Positions 38,316 through 52,000 of a stretch of 64,000 nt of DNA are shown here, piece by piece. The notes under the pieces were generated by a model. That model made no database searches, was not told the DNA's origin, and saw only the letters and a program-made list of their open reading frames with translations. A program made the position numbers and the translations under genes. This stretch comes from Trichoplusia ni (Eukaryota > Arthropoda > Insecta > Lepidoptera > Noctuidae). Positions within the stretch are counted from its first letter, which is position 1. Every line of letters starts with the position of its first letter. The DNA is taken from NCBI RefSeq assembly GCF_003590095.1, contig NC_039488.1:4774001-4838000 (forward strand), given 5' to 3'.

Positions 38316-41300
38316 CTAGACGCCGAGCAGCAGGGCTACGCCGGCGAGAGTCCAGCGGGTTGGCTTGTCCCTGGTCTTCAAGTTGAAGGTCCATACAAAA
38401 GTGGGGCCACGCATACTATAGAAAATATAAATATATATTAGAAATCCACGTTAAAATATATGACATATCAACAATATAATGAAACACTTAAAATTAAATT
38501 CACAACTACCTAATGTTTGAAGTAAGCAGCGAGTGACTTTAATGGTAATGAAATTCCCGCGACACAAAATCTAAATTCCTTAGTGCGGGAAGTTCTTAGA
38601 CTAATTGTCAAAGTGTCGGGTTGTTGCATGCGGCCAGTTATCTATGGGAACTTACCGGATTTTGTAGACGGGACACTCATAAACGTTTCGCGTATCCTGC
38701 TTGTCCTGCGTGACGGCCTTGATATAGATGACGGGCATCATGGGGAAGAGGTCCATCATGCGTGACTCCACGATGCCGCCCGTCATGGTGTCCCAGCGCG
38801 CGCCCTCCATGTACAGCCCGTGGATGTTGGCGCCTTCGCGAGGCGGGGCACTGATGCGAATGAATAAGGGGATTTTAGTTTAAGGTTAATTTCGTTGCGT
38901 TATTTTTTTAGTGCTTGAAAGCTTCATATAAAAAACTGTTTGAAAAAAAGCAAAAGGCAAAAAAAACAACAACTTCTATCTGAGCTGCGCTGTACAGCCA
39001 TACTTCCACACAAGCAATAACTTTGATACAGGATTGAAGATAATGAATAGTGTCCGTCAGTTGCTCGGTACTAACTAGTAACTAAATAATCCTAACTGAT
39101 ACGTGATGCTTAATAAGAGTTAGACCCACTTGAAGTCTTGTCTGGACTTCTTGGTGACGTCGCAGTTCAAACACATCTTGTCGAGTGGCCACTCGTTCTT
39201 ACGAGCCGTCTGCTGCATGATAGCCGTTAGGAACGACTGAGGGTTGAAGAACCCTGCTAGCCATACAGCCGGCGGCAACTATAAATGTAAATATGAATTA
39301 TATTATAATATTTATATATATTATTTATGCATTTGGAAATTTATAAATATGGTTACCAGTTTTTTACTCGTAGCTTTGTTTAGCTTGAGTCTAGATGGCT
39401 TGTATGAAATTTGTGGAATAGTATTATAATTATTTTTAATAAACCTGACTGTACCTAGCGGTGTTATGGTTTTGTCAAAAAGTATTAGTTTTTATAATAG
39501 GAGTTTAAATCAAGTACTCCTCAATGGAACTTACATTAAAGTCACCAGTCCAGTTTTCGAGTTCAGTTAATCGCATACACAGGTCTGAGAACCAAGCAGC
39601 CAAACCCAGGAGACTGGGGTACGCTAGGTTACTCCACGAGTCCGGCACTTTGTCCATGAACAGGGACTCCATCAAATTTTCCATGTCACTGCTGATAGTC
39701 AGCTCACCCTGGATAGTGTAAAAGAGTAAAGTAACTTAGTAATACAATCACGTAAAGACATCAGGTACTTCCAAAACTAGCTTTTTAATTGATAGTAGTA
39801 GAAAGGCTGGGTTGAGGGTCTTTGAAATATTGAAAGCCTAGCCTTAGAACTTATATCAATTACTACTGATGTTGCTAATGACGCCGATATAGATGATGTA
39901 CTTATTGGTCTTATGGGAGTTACTTTAAGTTACTCATCTGCCACTTTTATGAACGAATATGAAGAAATGCAGTCATGTGTAACCTATGCTCTAGAGGTCT
40001 CATCCAATTAGGCTACATAAACAACATAACGTAGAACACGGCGTACCTTGAGACCCAACTCCAGTTCTTTCAATGACCTTCGAATTTCTCCCATGAGTCG
40101 ATTCATCCGCTCACACTCTTGTAAAGCTACAATAGTGAACGGAGTCAGCTCTTCCAGCTTGCCCATAAGTTCTGCCAAGTTAAACGCTTCAGGCACTCGA
40201 TCCAAGATATCGTCCAGCATTGCTCGCACCTGTTCATGAAAACATTTGAAGCTATGATATTACCTGCTTAATGAAAAATTTCGCCCCATAACGCTTACTA
40301 CCAATTTCTCCATTTCTGTACAGCTTTACCCAAAACGGGTTAGTTACAAAAGAAAGCGTATGAGTTACCTGCTCATCTTTGCTAGTACCACCTCCTGCTG
40401 TTGCTCCCGTGTCTCGCGGTTGCATTTCGAACACCACCTAAAATCAATTTTAATACTTTAATATTTATTATCGATCTTAAATCTATACCTTTTGAAGTTA
40501 CCCATGCAATATTCTACCGGAATCCTTAATTATTAAAGCCTAGTGGCCAAACCGCCGCGTCAGCTCATTTTATGATTAAGGTATGCCCAAAACTACTTTG
40601 GCGAGTGTTATAAAGAGCCGTTATTTCAAAAAGTAATATAGATGATACAAACCCTGAACAATCTTTCAGAAACAGTGGTCAGATACCCGATCTCAGCGTT
40701 AGGATGCAAACCATACAAATAAGGTGTCTCATCGGGTAAGAAGTCGTCGATATAAGCGTGGTAACCAACGTAATCTGAGTTAGGCGGTGATATGAAACCT
40801 GGTGCCAGCTGCAGTTCACCGTCAACCTGAAACGATACAGTAAAAAATCTAAGAATTTTGTAATCTCAAACTTAAACCAGTTAAAGAGGCATTGTGGTGA
40901 AGACACTCGGCTATCCGTGCGCTCGTAGCACTGTGGCATTAAAAGCCTATGAAAGCTTTAGATCGACAAGGCTTCCGGAAAACCAATAAGCTGGAACATC
41001 AAATTCCTATTAAATTAGTTCGAACTTTATTTTATGCTGTTGTTTTTACCGCTGACTGTTTTTTAGGAAAACTTGAATATTTGTGAATACTTCCGCTGCA
41101 CAAGGATTTAATCCCTTAATGCGGGAGTCGTTTAAAAATAAACTAAATGGGTCTCTTACCAACTCAGCTTGCATGTATTCGAGTAAGAAAGTCCGGCAGA
41201 GCCGCCGGTCCCAGTCGTCCGTGATGTGCCCTCCGTACATGATCTCTCCGAACAGGTAGCGCAGATCCTCCCACGGTACGCGAGGGTTCGCCTCCAAATA

Positions 41301-44300
41301 GTTGTACAGTACGTACACGCAAATTGTTAAGTCGCCGAAATTGAAGGGATATACTCTAAAAGAAGGTGTTAATTTGATAGAAATTTTGAGAAAACCTTAT
41401 ATTAGACAGAATTTTCCTCACCACAGCGCATTATAGCGCACTTAAAAAGTGCTTTAATACAAAAAGTGCTACATAGAGTCTTTAATAGTTTTTAGTTTTA
41501 CTTTTTAGTTAGTTTCTAGTGTATTGATTTTTATGTACTAATAATACTTGGTTATGTTAACCACAATCACCAATTCTTATCCTTTGGAAGGTTTTCTACA
41601 GCCAATATAAATACGTATAAGGAATACTAACCTGTTCCATCCTTGTGGTCCAAACTTACGTCTCTCCGCCACGACCGCGTGGAAGTAGCACAACGCAAAC
41701 AAAACTGCCTTGAATTCCGCCTCCTTGCTGCACATCTCCAGGGTTTCCTGACTGAAGTTATCTAGAGACTGGTGGAAGAAGCATTTATCTCACATTAAGC
41801 AACATTGTGTGAATTTAGACTATAAGATGTTATTCATGTCATAAGAATAAGTCTATCTGTGTGCCTATCACGAAGACAATAAGTACAATTGTACAATTTG
41901 AATATTTATTTCATTACTATAGAATAAATACAATATATATACCTTATGCAAGTTGGCCCACATTCCAATGGGCGGTTCGTTCGTTATTTTGATGGAAGAC
42001 TCCAAAATTCCTTGAGGAATTATATGGTAACGCGGGTCTCCGGCTGGCTCTGCGCTCAATAACAGCCTGTGACAGTCACAAACAAATATCATACACATAT
42101 TCGTTTCGTCAAAAAGAATAAAATCAGTAGGAATTATAACAACCGATCCGATTAAATTAAGTTTAAAAAAAATCAAACTGACTTTAAAACAGATGGATTA
42201 AGTATATGCAACATTTCCAATCATTTGATTCAGAGCGATAGAAAACAATGGTTGTTACAAATTGCCGAATGTTTATCTATCTAAAGTCTATAATAGCTAA
42301 TCGTACCTGTAATCCGCGAGTGGGTTCTCGAAGCACTCCTCCATTTTCTTCTCCAGCGCAGCGAGCCACTTCGCTACCAAGTGAATGTTTTGTAAGATGA
42401 CCCAGTGCCCGTGAGCTGAAGCCACATTCATAGCTTCTTCAGCTACCACTTCCTGACCTTGTCCTAGCGACACGATATGGAAATTCTTCTTGTCCGTAGA
42501 AAAACCTATTTTCCGTCCTAACTTTTCTAAATCCTAAACATAATTAATGAACTTTATTAATAGATTTACTAAGAGTTTTATAATTTATCTCAATTCGACT
42601 GAACTATTATTTACACAAATTTACCCATAGCTAAATGCAACACTAAGTGGTCTCGTGGTATGTACAGTTGACTATTGCGAGGTCTACTGAAGTTACCTTC
42701 AAGGGATCGACACCAGGCGACAGAATAAAGAACATGGCTGTGCTAGAATTGCTCTCCTGGAAAGACTTATCCAACGGAGGAGTACGCGCTTCCACATATT
42801 TTGTACCAAGATTTTCTTCACAAAATGCTCTGGAGTCGTGAAAAAGAATTCATGTAGTGATCATTATGTTTTAAAACTATCATTTGTTTTTCGAATCATA
42901 AAAAAACTATTGTCAAATTGAAAAGTGCTTCCCTATTCATTCTGTCATAATCGACTATTTGGTCGAAAGAAGGCAAAGAACCAAGCTTACCCAGACGCAT
43001 AGGACATTCTGTCTGGACGGAGTGCTCTCATGATGCACAGTCTCTGCAGTGAAGTCTTGTTTTTCCATTCACCTGGTAACTTGTCTCTCTCCGGGGCCTC
43101 GCCTTCGGTGTATTTTTGCCACCTTGAGACATATTTTAGTTAAAATTAGGATGGACAGACGGACACTCCGATCGTAGCAATGATTTTGGACCTAAATTTT
43201 TAACAATGAAGTCCAAAATACTCGTTACATTACTAACTATACCTCTTGGCTGCGCCTTCAATATCCTTGTCAAGGTTTTCGAAGGCATCCATCTTGGAGA
43301 GGGAGATGATACCGCCCCAGCAGATGTTGGATAGCCAAGAGTACGGTGACTGCTCAGGCGCCACTGCGTACTTCAGCAGAAAGTCTAATTCCTTGGCATC
43401 CACTTTACCTTCCACTTGCAAAACCTGACCAAAGAAGTATTTGTTTATTTTTACTAGAGTCTGGCTGGTGACTTAGCACAATGTTGAAATTGTTACTAAT
43501 AATTTACGTTGCGTCTGTATCCAGGAAGGAAAAAAATATTTATCTACGAAATACTGCGGTCACTTTGACACGACTTATTTACACAAAGATAGTCTTGGTA
43601 GAGCTACACTGAGATAAACGACTTCAATATTTTAAGAACAATAAAATAGATTTTATTTTCCGACCAACCAACCTGTAACGTTATGAGGAAGAGGAACACA
43701 AGCTTATCTCTCTCAAACAGTCCTCGGCTGGTGTACACGAATACTGCAAAGGTGATGCTGTCTAATAGATTGCGGACTCGGCTTTCCAAGTCATCGGCAG
43801 GGTCAGCCTTATTCAACGCATCCTTGAATACGACGCTGTAAGCCTTCAGAGAGAACTGGTACATCGGGTTAATTTTATACAGGTCGTTAAGGATGAAGTA
43901 TAGAAGGGAGGCTCGGGTCGCAGCTCGTCTGGAAAATAAATACAATTCGTATACTTCTTTCTGGCTACTTAAAATGGGTTTCGTTAAAGCGTACGTGAGC
44001 TGAAAGAACTTAACACAAACGTAAGTGTAAACTTTTCACAATTTACAGAATTACACGAAATAATATAATGTAATCAAAAGTCACTTACCTATATCTCTCC
44101 CTGGCTTCATCAATCTTAACAGCAGTAACTTTACCCTCCTCGACTTTTATTTCAATATCAGCTGCCGTTTTCTTCGTGGTTTCCAAGTTTATGACAAGCG
44201 CCGAATCACTAAGAATGTCAGGTCCGGCAGAAGACAAACGCTTCAGTAAATCATCTTCTAGAGTCTTTAATGTGATCTTAAAGTCATTCTGCTGTTTCGT

Positions 44301-46007
44301 AAGACCTGAACGCAGTGCTTCTAGATCTGGACGTTCTTCTTTTACTACTTCACCTAGCAGCTGTTCTTCTAGACTATAAATAAAAATATTTGGTGCTTAT
44401 AAATAAAATCACCTTTGGATGAATATCCGAAATTATACTTATTAGTACCGTTTTGCAAAGGTGGTCACACTATATCTTGATGGCATTAGCTGAAATAAAG
44501 CATTATAATGTTCTACAGGGAAAAAATATATGGTTATCTTATATAACTTACCCATCCCTTGTAACGGTGAAGTTAATAAGCGTACACTGCGCTTGCATCT
44601 CGGGTTGGTAGTGGGGGTTGGCTAATTTAGTTTGTAGTATAAATCTGAAGTTCGGGTGGTAATCAATTTCTCTGTCACCAATCTGGAACAGTAATATTAA
44701 TCAAGTTCAGCTAAATTGCAAAACGATACCCTAGAAAAAGTAAATCTGCAGATTTTTTATACGAATACCCAAAAAAAGGAGTTTTGTTTTCAGGGTTCAG
44801 CTATACTTATACGAGTATATTTTTTATTCCACCATTATTTCTGTGTCATAAAACCAATATTGCATAAACCGTGACATAAAAAGGTTGGCATATTTTAATT
44901 TATTTAGCGTGTATGAATAATCTTGACTTAATGTAGTATCGCTAAATGTTTTTTTACCTTGAGCACTTTCCCCTTGCGTATGAGCACTCTGCCAAGCAAA
45001 GGCTCCAGTACTGCGTCTACAGTCTCCCCGATATTCTCGAGAATCACCACTTCCCCATTACTGACTCCTCGTTCGATGCGGTCCAAGTAGTTGCGTTGCG
45101 TCAAACGTACCACCACGAGTGCATCACCGTACTTTGATTTAATCCACTTTATTCCTTGCCTGTGCGATGAGTAAATATCGTACATCACTGATCACTTTAA
45201 TTAATAGATATGAAAAGGACAAGTCTTGATCAAATTTTGAAATGCCTAGCTTTGCCTGACATTATACTCAATTAACTGTACGATAAGTTTTGAATATTAA
45301 GACCTTACGTAATGTAATCGATACCTTTGTTTTATGGACATAATTGTCTGATATAGACTGGCATCAAACTCGCTACTCGAACCAAATCAAAAATACAACA
45401 AAATTCGTTTAAAAAACTTAATAGTTTATCATGTAGGTGACTCACAGCTGCGGGTCGATCATGAGCGGCCAGCGCGCGGAGTTGGTGAGGATGGTGGCGT
45501 TCTCCGTGCTCATGGTGTCGGTGGGCAGACCCTCGTTGTTCCACGAGGCAACCTGCGCGTCGTCTGTCAGCATGGACAGTGGGTCCAGGCCCTCAGTAGT
45601 CTCAATTTTAGGCTAGAATTTTTTAAACGATTGTAAAGTTTGGTACATGCAGGTGCACAGGTGTCACACTGCCTTTGAACTAATGTTAAATTATTAAACG
45701 AGGGGTGACTGTTAAACAGGCTCTTTAAACCAAACTTGGTTCTACCCAGTCATTTCCCTAATTTCATTTCATTATTTACATTTCTTTCTTTCTAATTTGT
45801 AAACACAATAATACAACTGCAATAATTTATCCTTATTAAATAATTACATTAGACTTGGCGAGCGTCGGCACCCAGTCTTCGTTGATCAGCTCTTGTCGAT
45901 ATTGGCGCATGAAACAGCCGACGTAGGAAATGAAGGCGGTGATGAGCAGCACGTCTCCCGGCAACATTACACCAGACTCCTTCAGGTTGACTACCGTCGC
46001 TGACCAT
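38316..46007 (-). other. DNAH9/11/17: Dynein AAA5, AAA6 and C-terminal domain exons
   Basis: These exons cover the non-hydrolysing AAA5/AAA6 modules and the C-terminal domain. Landmarks are GDVLLITAFISYVGCFMRQY, HPNFRFILQTKLANPHYQPE, KINPMYQFSLKAYSVVFKDA, GHWVILQNIHLVAKWL, YHIIPQGILESSIKITNEPP, LRYLFGEIMYGGHITDDWDR, FFNPQSFLTAIMQQTARKNE and REGANIHGLYMEGARWDTMT. All are strongly conserved motifs of axonemal dyneins. Confidence 0.92.
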
Positions 46008-49000
46008 CTGGAAACAATCAATGGTCTTGTTTTAAGGGGTACCAAGAAAGTAATTTTTGTTTTTCATAAGCTACCGGGCTCTTGCTGTGAACTCAAGTCC
46101 TTCCATTACCGTTATTGCACCTTTTACGGCGAATGTGTGTAACATTAAACAGCTGATATTGGAAGTGTAAATTTTGCATATTTTTAAAAATATTTTCTAT
46201 ACTATTAAGTAGACCAATTTTAGTATACGTAAGAAATTTTTGGTTGATGTACTTTTCTGTATTCTAAACGATGCTTTTATCCTCATTACCTGATCTTCTC
46301 TGACGCTAAACCGTTCACCAGTCTGTTAGCCAGATCAATAGTAGCGTTAGTGGCATCAGCCTCTGCTTGACATTTCATTTTTTCGTTTACTGCTTCCTGG
46401 AATGCTTTGAGCAAACCTTCCAATTTTTCTTCTAGTTCCTATCATAAAGAGGTGACATAAGTAATGAGCTAGGTTGTTAACACTATAATTTACAGAATAC
46501 CTTTAGTGGCTGTATTTTAAATAGCGGTCAAAAAGCGACTAACATATCTAAAGAACGTGTAACACTTCTCCATAGAAACATACTCAACTAGCTTTTCGAA
46601 CCAATAAAATTGAACATCTAGCTAATCAGCTAAACAATGGACTGGACTAGAATGGGGAAAAGTGTAGCGTAATTTACAACTAAGTGTGCTATTAAGAGAT
46701 ACACATCTATAGAGGTATAAATATTACAGTGATCTGGTCCGTCAAGAAGGCAAGCTTGTCCCTGGCGGCCTGTAGCTCAGCATTAGCAGCATTGAGCGCG
46801 CGCCGCTTGGGCTCGACCACCACGTACACATCGTAGAACTTGACGATGTTGATGACCCACGCGCACAAACCGGCCGCCGCCGCCGACTTCGACATTATGA
46901 ACTCTGGATTGAACTCCGGGTTCTTAATGTAAGGTTGTACCGCCTGAGAACATGTGGCTCGTGTAATAACCGTTAAAATCAAAGTATAATACTAGTGCAA
47001 AGAGAAAATGGAAAACATCCTACCTTAACTACGTCCGGGTGAATATTTTCTTTATCGTAGTAAACTAAATCGTTCAAAAATTGATCCACTTTGGCCATCA
47101 TAAGCTGAAATTATTAAAGTTTTCTTAATTACTTCATATACTCAAATCCTTGGATAAAAAGAGTTGTTATCTCAAAACCCAAGAGATGTATTAGTATATT
47201 AAATAGGTTCGGTAATAGCTGAGAACATACTTTGCATCCTTTCCAGGACCTATCCTTCGGCAGCTTGCCTTTCTTGGACATCAGTACGAGCACGGCCGCA
47301 CATACGTTGACGACGGCATCGGGAGGCGACCCGAAGGACTTGAGCTCAGTCAAGTTGTTCTTGTTCAGAGTGTTGAGCGCCTCCTGAGCCGCTATGAGAG
47401 CCGGCTCGGCCTTGGCTAAGTCGTCCGCGCAAATCTTAGCTTTTATCGTGACGTCCTCTTCAATGACCTTTACTTTCTTTTCCTCTTCGGCAGCTGTGAG
47501 TAGTTTAAAAAATATGATGATAACACGTTGAAATAATATCAGTGCAGATGATGCATTAATTGTTGGTAGTTAATATCAAACATTAAATTAGATTTAAAAG
47601 TCCTTACGGGTCACGAGCTCATGATCTAGGACTCAGATTATCAGAGTCTAGTCAATGTGAGTCTAATACCCAAACAGTAAAATAATAGAGGATCCACATA
47701 AAAGATAAATCATTTTACAAAAACATTTTTTTACCAAACGCCTTCTCTTTAGATACTTTTTCACTCTCTGCTCCCACAACTTCAATAAGTGCTTCTGCAG
47801 CTTTGTTTTTCTCTTTTAATATAATTTCTTGTTCAGCAAGAGTAACCTAAAAATAGTTAATTAGTAATTTGGGCCACATGAAAAATATCGCGGAGCCGGC
47901 TTTAATTAATTAATAAGTAATAAATCAGATTACAAATATAGGTAAGCATGATTCATGTTCTCTCTCGCTTCGTCTGAAACAGTCTGAATTACCGACGGTT
48001 TGAATATACTTATCATTGGAGTAGCAGTTACCTTTAACACAGCGACATCACCAGCACATGACGCCAACTTCTCTAAGCCATTCTCCAGCCTTATAATCAT
48101 CATTTTGAGATTCTTTGTCTTTTCATTCAACAATTTGCTGTAAAGTGCGATTTGTTCAAGGAAAGTCTTTGGAGTCGTGTAGTTGTATCGCCTCTCGTTT
48201 TGGAAGTAAACTTCCGACATGTGATTTACACTTTGATGCACATGAGACATGAATACGGACACCGGCTCTACAAGGAACTCCTGCAATTAAAACAAGAAAA
48301 ATAAGTCATTTTTGTCTACCAAGGAAATGAATGAGCACCGGAATAATTATAAATCTTCAGCAATTTCCTTGTTGATTTTCTTTATTAGGATAAGAATATT
48401 TCCTCTTCCATCATCAAATAATAAAACAAAAAGCAAGGTTAAAAATTTGGCCACATGTATAGGTTCCGTTACCGGTAAGGACTCGACTTCCGCGATGAAT
48501 CGCTTGGAGACGGAGCGCAACGCTTCCTGCGGCCAGGCGTGGAACCAGTCGATCGCCGTGCAGTTTACAATCGACGGGAATTTACGAGCTCGCACACGTA
48601 GCGTCGCACCCACTGGCGAGAAACACAACACCACCTGACGAACGACGACGACTCTTGAGCACATTGTTAATTTAATTGAAACAGAACTGAACTAGTCTCA
48701 GACTGACCTTTAGCATTGTCCGAACACGATTGATGAAGAACCTCCAGCAATTCTCTCGCGTATCAGGTATTCCAGTTGCTTTAGTCTACGAAAATATGTA
48801 AATAAGTTACATTTACGAGTGCTTACATACAGATAAGCATTTTATTATCATCGGTCAACTTTCGTACCTCTCCTCTGACACCATTTATGATATTTTCAAG
48901 TTCATCGTCTGCGAACAGTTCGGGAATTTCACCGGACGCAAGTAAATCATTGATGAGCACCAGGAATCTCTCTTCAGCGACCTGAGCGTCCGTCATCAGG

Positions 49001-52000
49001 AACACGCAGCCTATGTTCTTCAATCCTGCCTTCATGTTCAAGCCAGCTAAGAACATAGAGGAAATTAATATAAGAAAATTCCAAAAATGCTAAAACTTGG
49101 TAACAAAAATTCCCAGGTTTGCAGCAAACCGCTATACAGTATATAGTTGTCCATAACGTACCCAAATCGACTTTGAGATCATTAATGCTGTATCCTTTTC
49201 TAAGCTGTATTTGAAAGACTTCCAGTGAAGAGATAAAGGCAGACAGACGGGATAAGGACTGCTTTCCCGAGCCTCCCACGCCAACTAGTAACGCATTTCC
49301 TCGAGGTGCCTCCAGGATCCGATTAATCCTAAACAAATAACTTCAATCAGTGGAGCGCCTGGAGCGTCAAAATCACAGAAACCTCAGACTTCCGTAACAG
49401 TGAATGAAAAAAATAATAATTGGAATTTTTAGCTAATAACATGAGAAAAAAATGAATAATTATAATAATTCAAATATGAGAGGCGTATTACTGTGTAAAA
49501 TGATATTGATAGTAACTGTCGTGAGAATGATTTATTATTAAATGATGTAACGGTTTACTCACGCGTATTTATCGGGGTAGCCCGACTAGTTTCGGACCCA
49601 ACCGGAGTCCTTAATCATGAGCAGAGAGGCGGGATCGCGAGTCGAATCGCGATCCCGCCGTCGGTAGTCGCTAGTCGGGCTACCCCGATAAATACGCGTG
49701 AGTAAACCGTTACATCATTTAATAATAAAATTATATTGTATATGAAAATTAAGTTCAGGTATATTTTTTTATATATGCATAATAAGTGGGTGTGTTAACA
49801 TGCTACACTACAATATTATATAAACCACTCTTCCGACATCCACAAGCAGCTCCACACCCCTTTTTGCAATTGCAAAATAAATGGCAATATTACTTGTTGT
49901 AGATTTACAAATTACCTGCATATATGATACATGGCATCCTCAAACAGCACCAGGTTCATAGAAGCCACGAGGTCATTGTAAGCTGACAGCGATTCGTCTA
50001 AAAGCTTCTTGATATGGTTCCAGTCTCTGATGGGGAAATATTTGGGGTCCCCTACGCCCTCAGCAAAGTGGCAATAGATGAGCGGCTTTTCAAACACCAC
50101 GTTTTCGTCATAGTCCTAAGAAAAATCATTCCATCACTGATCCTTAAATGCTTGGTCAAATATTATTATTAAGATATTTGTTTTTTTTTATTCTTCTTCT
50201 CAGAATGGAATAATAAATAAATAAATGCGGACAACATCACATACATAGTTCTGAACCCAAAGTAAGTTGCTAAAGCACTTGTGTTATGGAATTCACATAC
50301 AACGAAGGTACCACAAACACCCAGACCCGAGACAATGTAGAAATAAGAATTCTTACATTGACCCGACCGGGGATCGAACCCGGGACGTCATGGTCAGAGC
50401 TAGCGACACCTTGTAACCGGTGCGTACGCCACTTGACCACGGAGGTCGTCGATATATAGGGTTCAAGAACATATATTAAAAGAAAAACTGATCAGACTCA
50501 GTATTGTATCTTTAGGGTAGATACGTAGCCTGGTATCAAGCAATTGATTTAATAAACAAGTGACTTCTTAAGAAACCAAAATTTAATTCAACTCAAAACT
50601 TACCTCACAATGCTTCTTAATCATTTCTACGATAAGTTTTGCGAATACGTCGTTATCGTTGTCGTCAACCAATTTGTCGGAGTACACTCGCGTCGCCTCG
50701 TGCATCCACAATCGAATGAGATCCGACGATGTCTTGATCGCATCACCAGTTGTGAATAACATTCCCTAAACGTTAACAAAGCAAAAATTCATTTGGATTT
50801 AATAAACAAAAAAATAACTTTGTAAAAATCTTTGTTTTACTTGTGCCTAAAACGAGGAAAGGCCAGGAAAATAATCAATGTAAATTCGGGTGAAAACAAT
50901 TAGCATGAACGGTTTTTAAATTGATATACCTGGAATATATTAGAGAGATCCCGCAAGTTGAATATGTAGTGGAATTTGATAGCCGTGGGTAAGAACGTGC
51001 TCGACAGTTTGCTGTGCAGCGCCAAGGCTAAGTTCACAAGATTCTCGGCGTACCGTTGGACGTGCATAGCAAACTTATTTGCTGATGTACCCATGTGTTG
51101 TGATAGAATCTGCTTGTAAATGTGATGACAAGCGTCGTGACCTGGAAAACTATAACACATTTTTCTTCATTAGCAATCATTCACTATCTCTTTATCGTAC
51201 TTTCTACATATCTAGACACTTTATGAACATAAAATAATTGATGGTTTATGTTAGTCTATTAAAGATTTATACACCTAAAATTAATGCACTCATACCTGAC
51301 AGCAAATGTGCAGAAATGCCGCTGTAAACGAGAGTCGATCGTAAATGAGCCAGCAGTGGGGTTCATGCAAGCCACAAACATGCAATTTGAAATATCCTTA
51401 AGCGTCAACTTTTGTCTGTCGTACCTGAAATTAATCAAATGTTAAATATTCATTATCTTTCTTAGGCTGCATTTTGGGTCCTAATAAAAATCCTAAGCAC
51501 CTCTAAATCTACCAAAAAACTGTAAAAAAGAAGTGTTATAACTATTTGTGTAAATGTAAGAAGGCTTACTATACAATCAATGATTATTTAAATGATAAAA
51601 ATAGTTGGTCGCCGTGATTTGCACAGGACGGTTTAGTGTGGATTAATGTTTGACGTGTATTTGTGTAATTTGATAGACATACTCTATGTGTGTAACATTG
51701 TGTTACCTATTTTGTTTTATTTTTAGTATAATTATACGCATGCACGTATATATTATTTATTATAAATTTTGACATGTATAATTTATTAATTATAAAATTG
51801 AATGACGTAGCAATTTATGCCGCCTCCGTGTTTAGGGCTATGCCAGGTAAATCAACGTTTGGGGTATTTCTTTTAGCCTTATTTTATTTTATTAGCCGGC
51901 AGCAGATACTTCATGCTCCCTAAGTCGTCACTGCCTGCGGTGGCGTCTTGGGTCGGGTCACCTCCTTCCCTCTAATATGGCGAGGGAGGTGATGGCTGAC

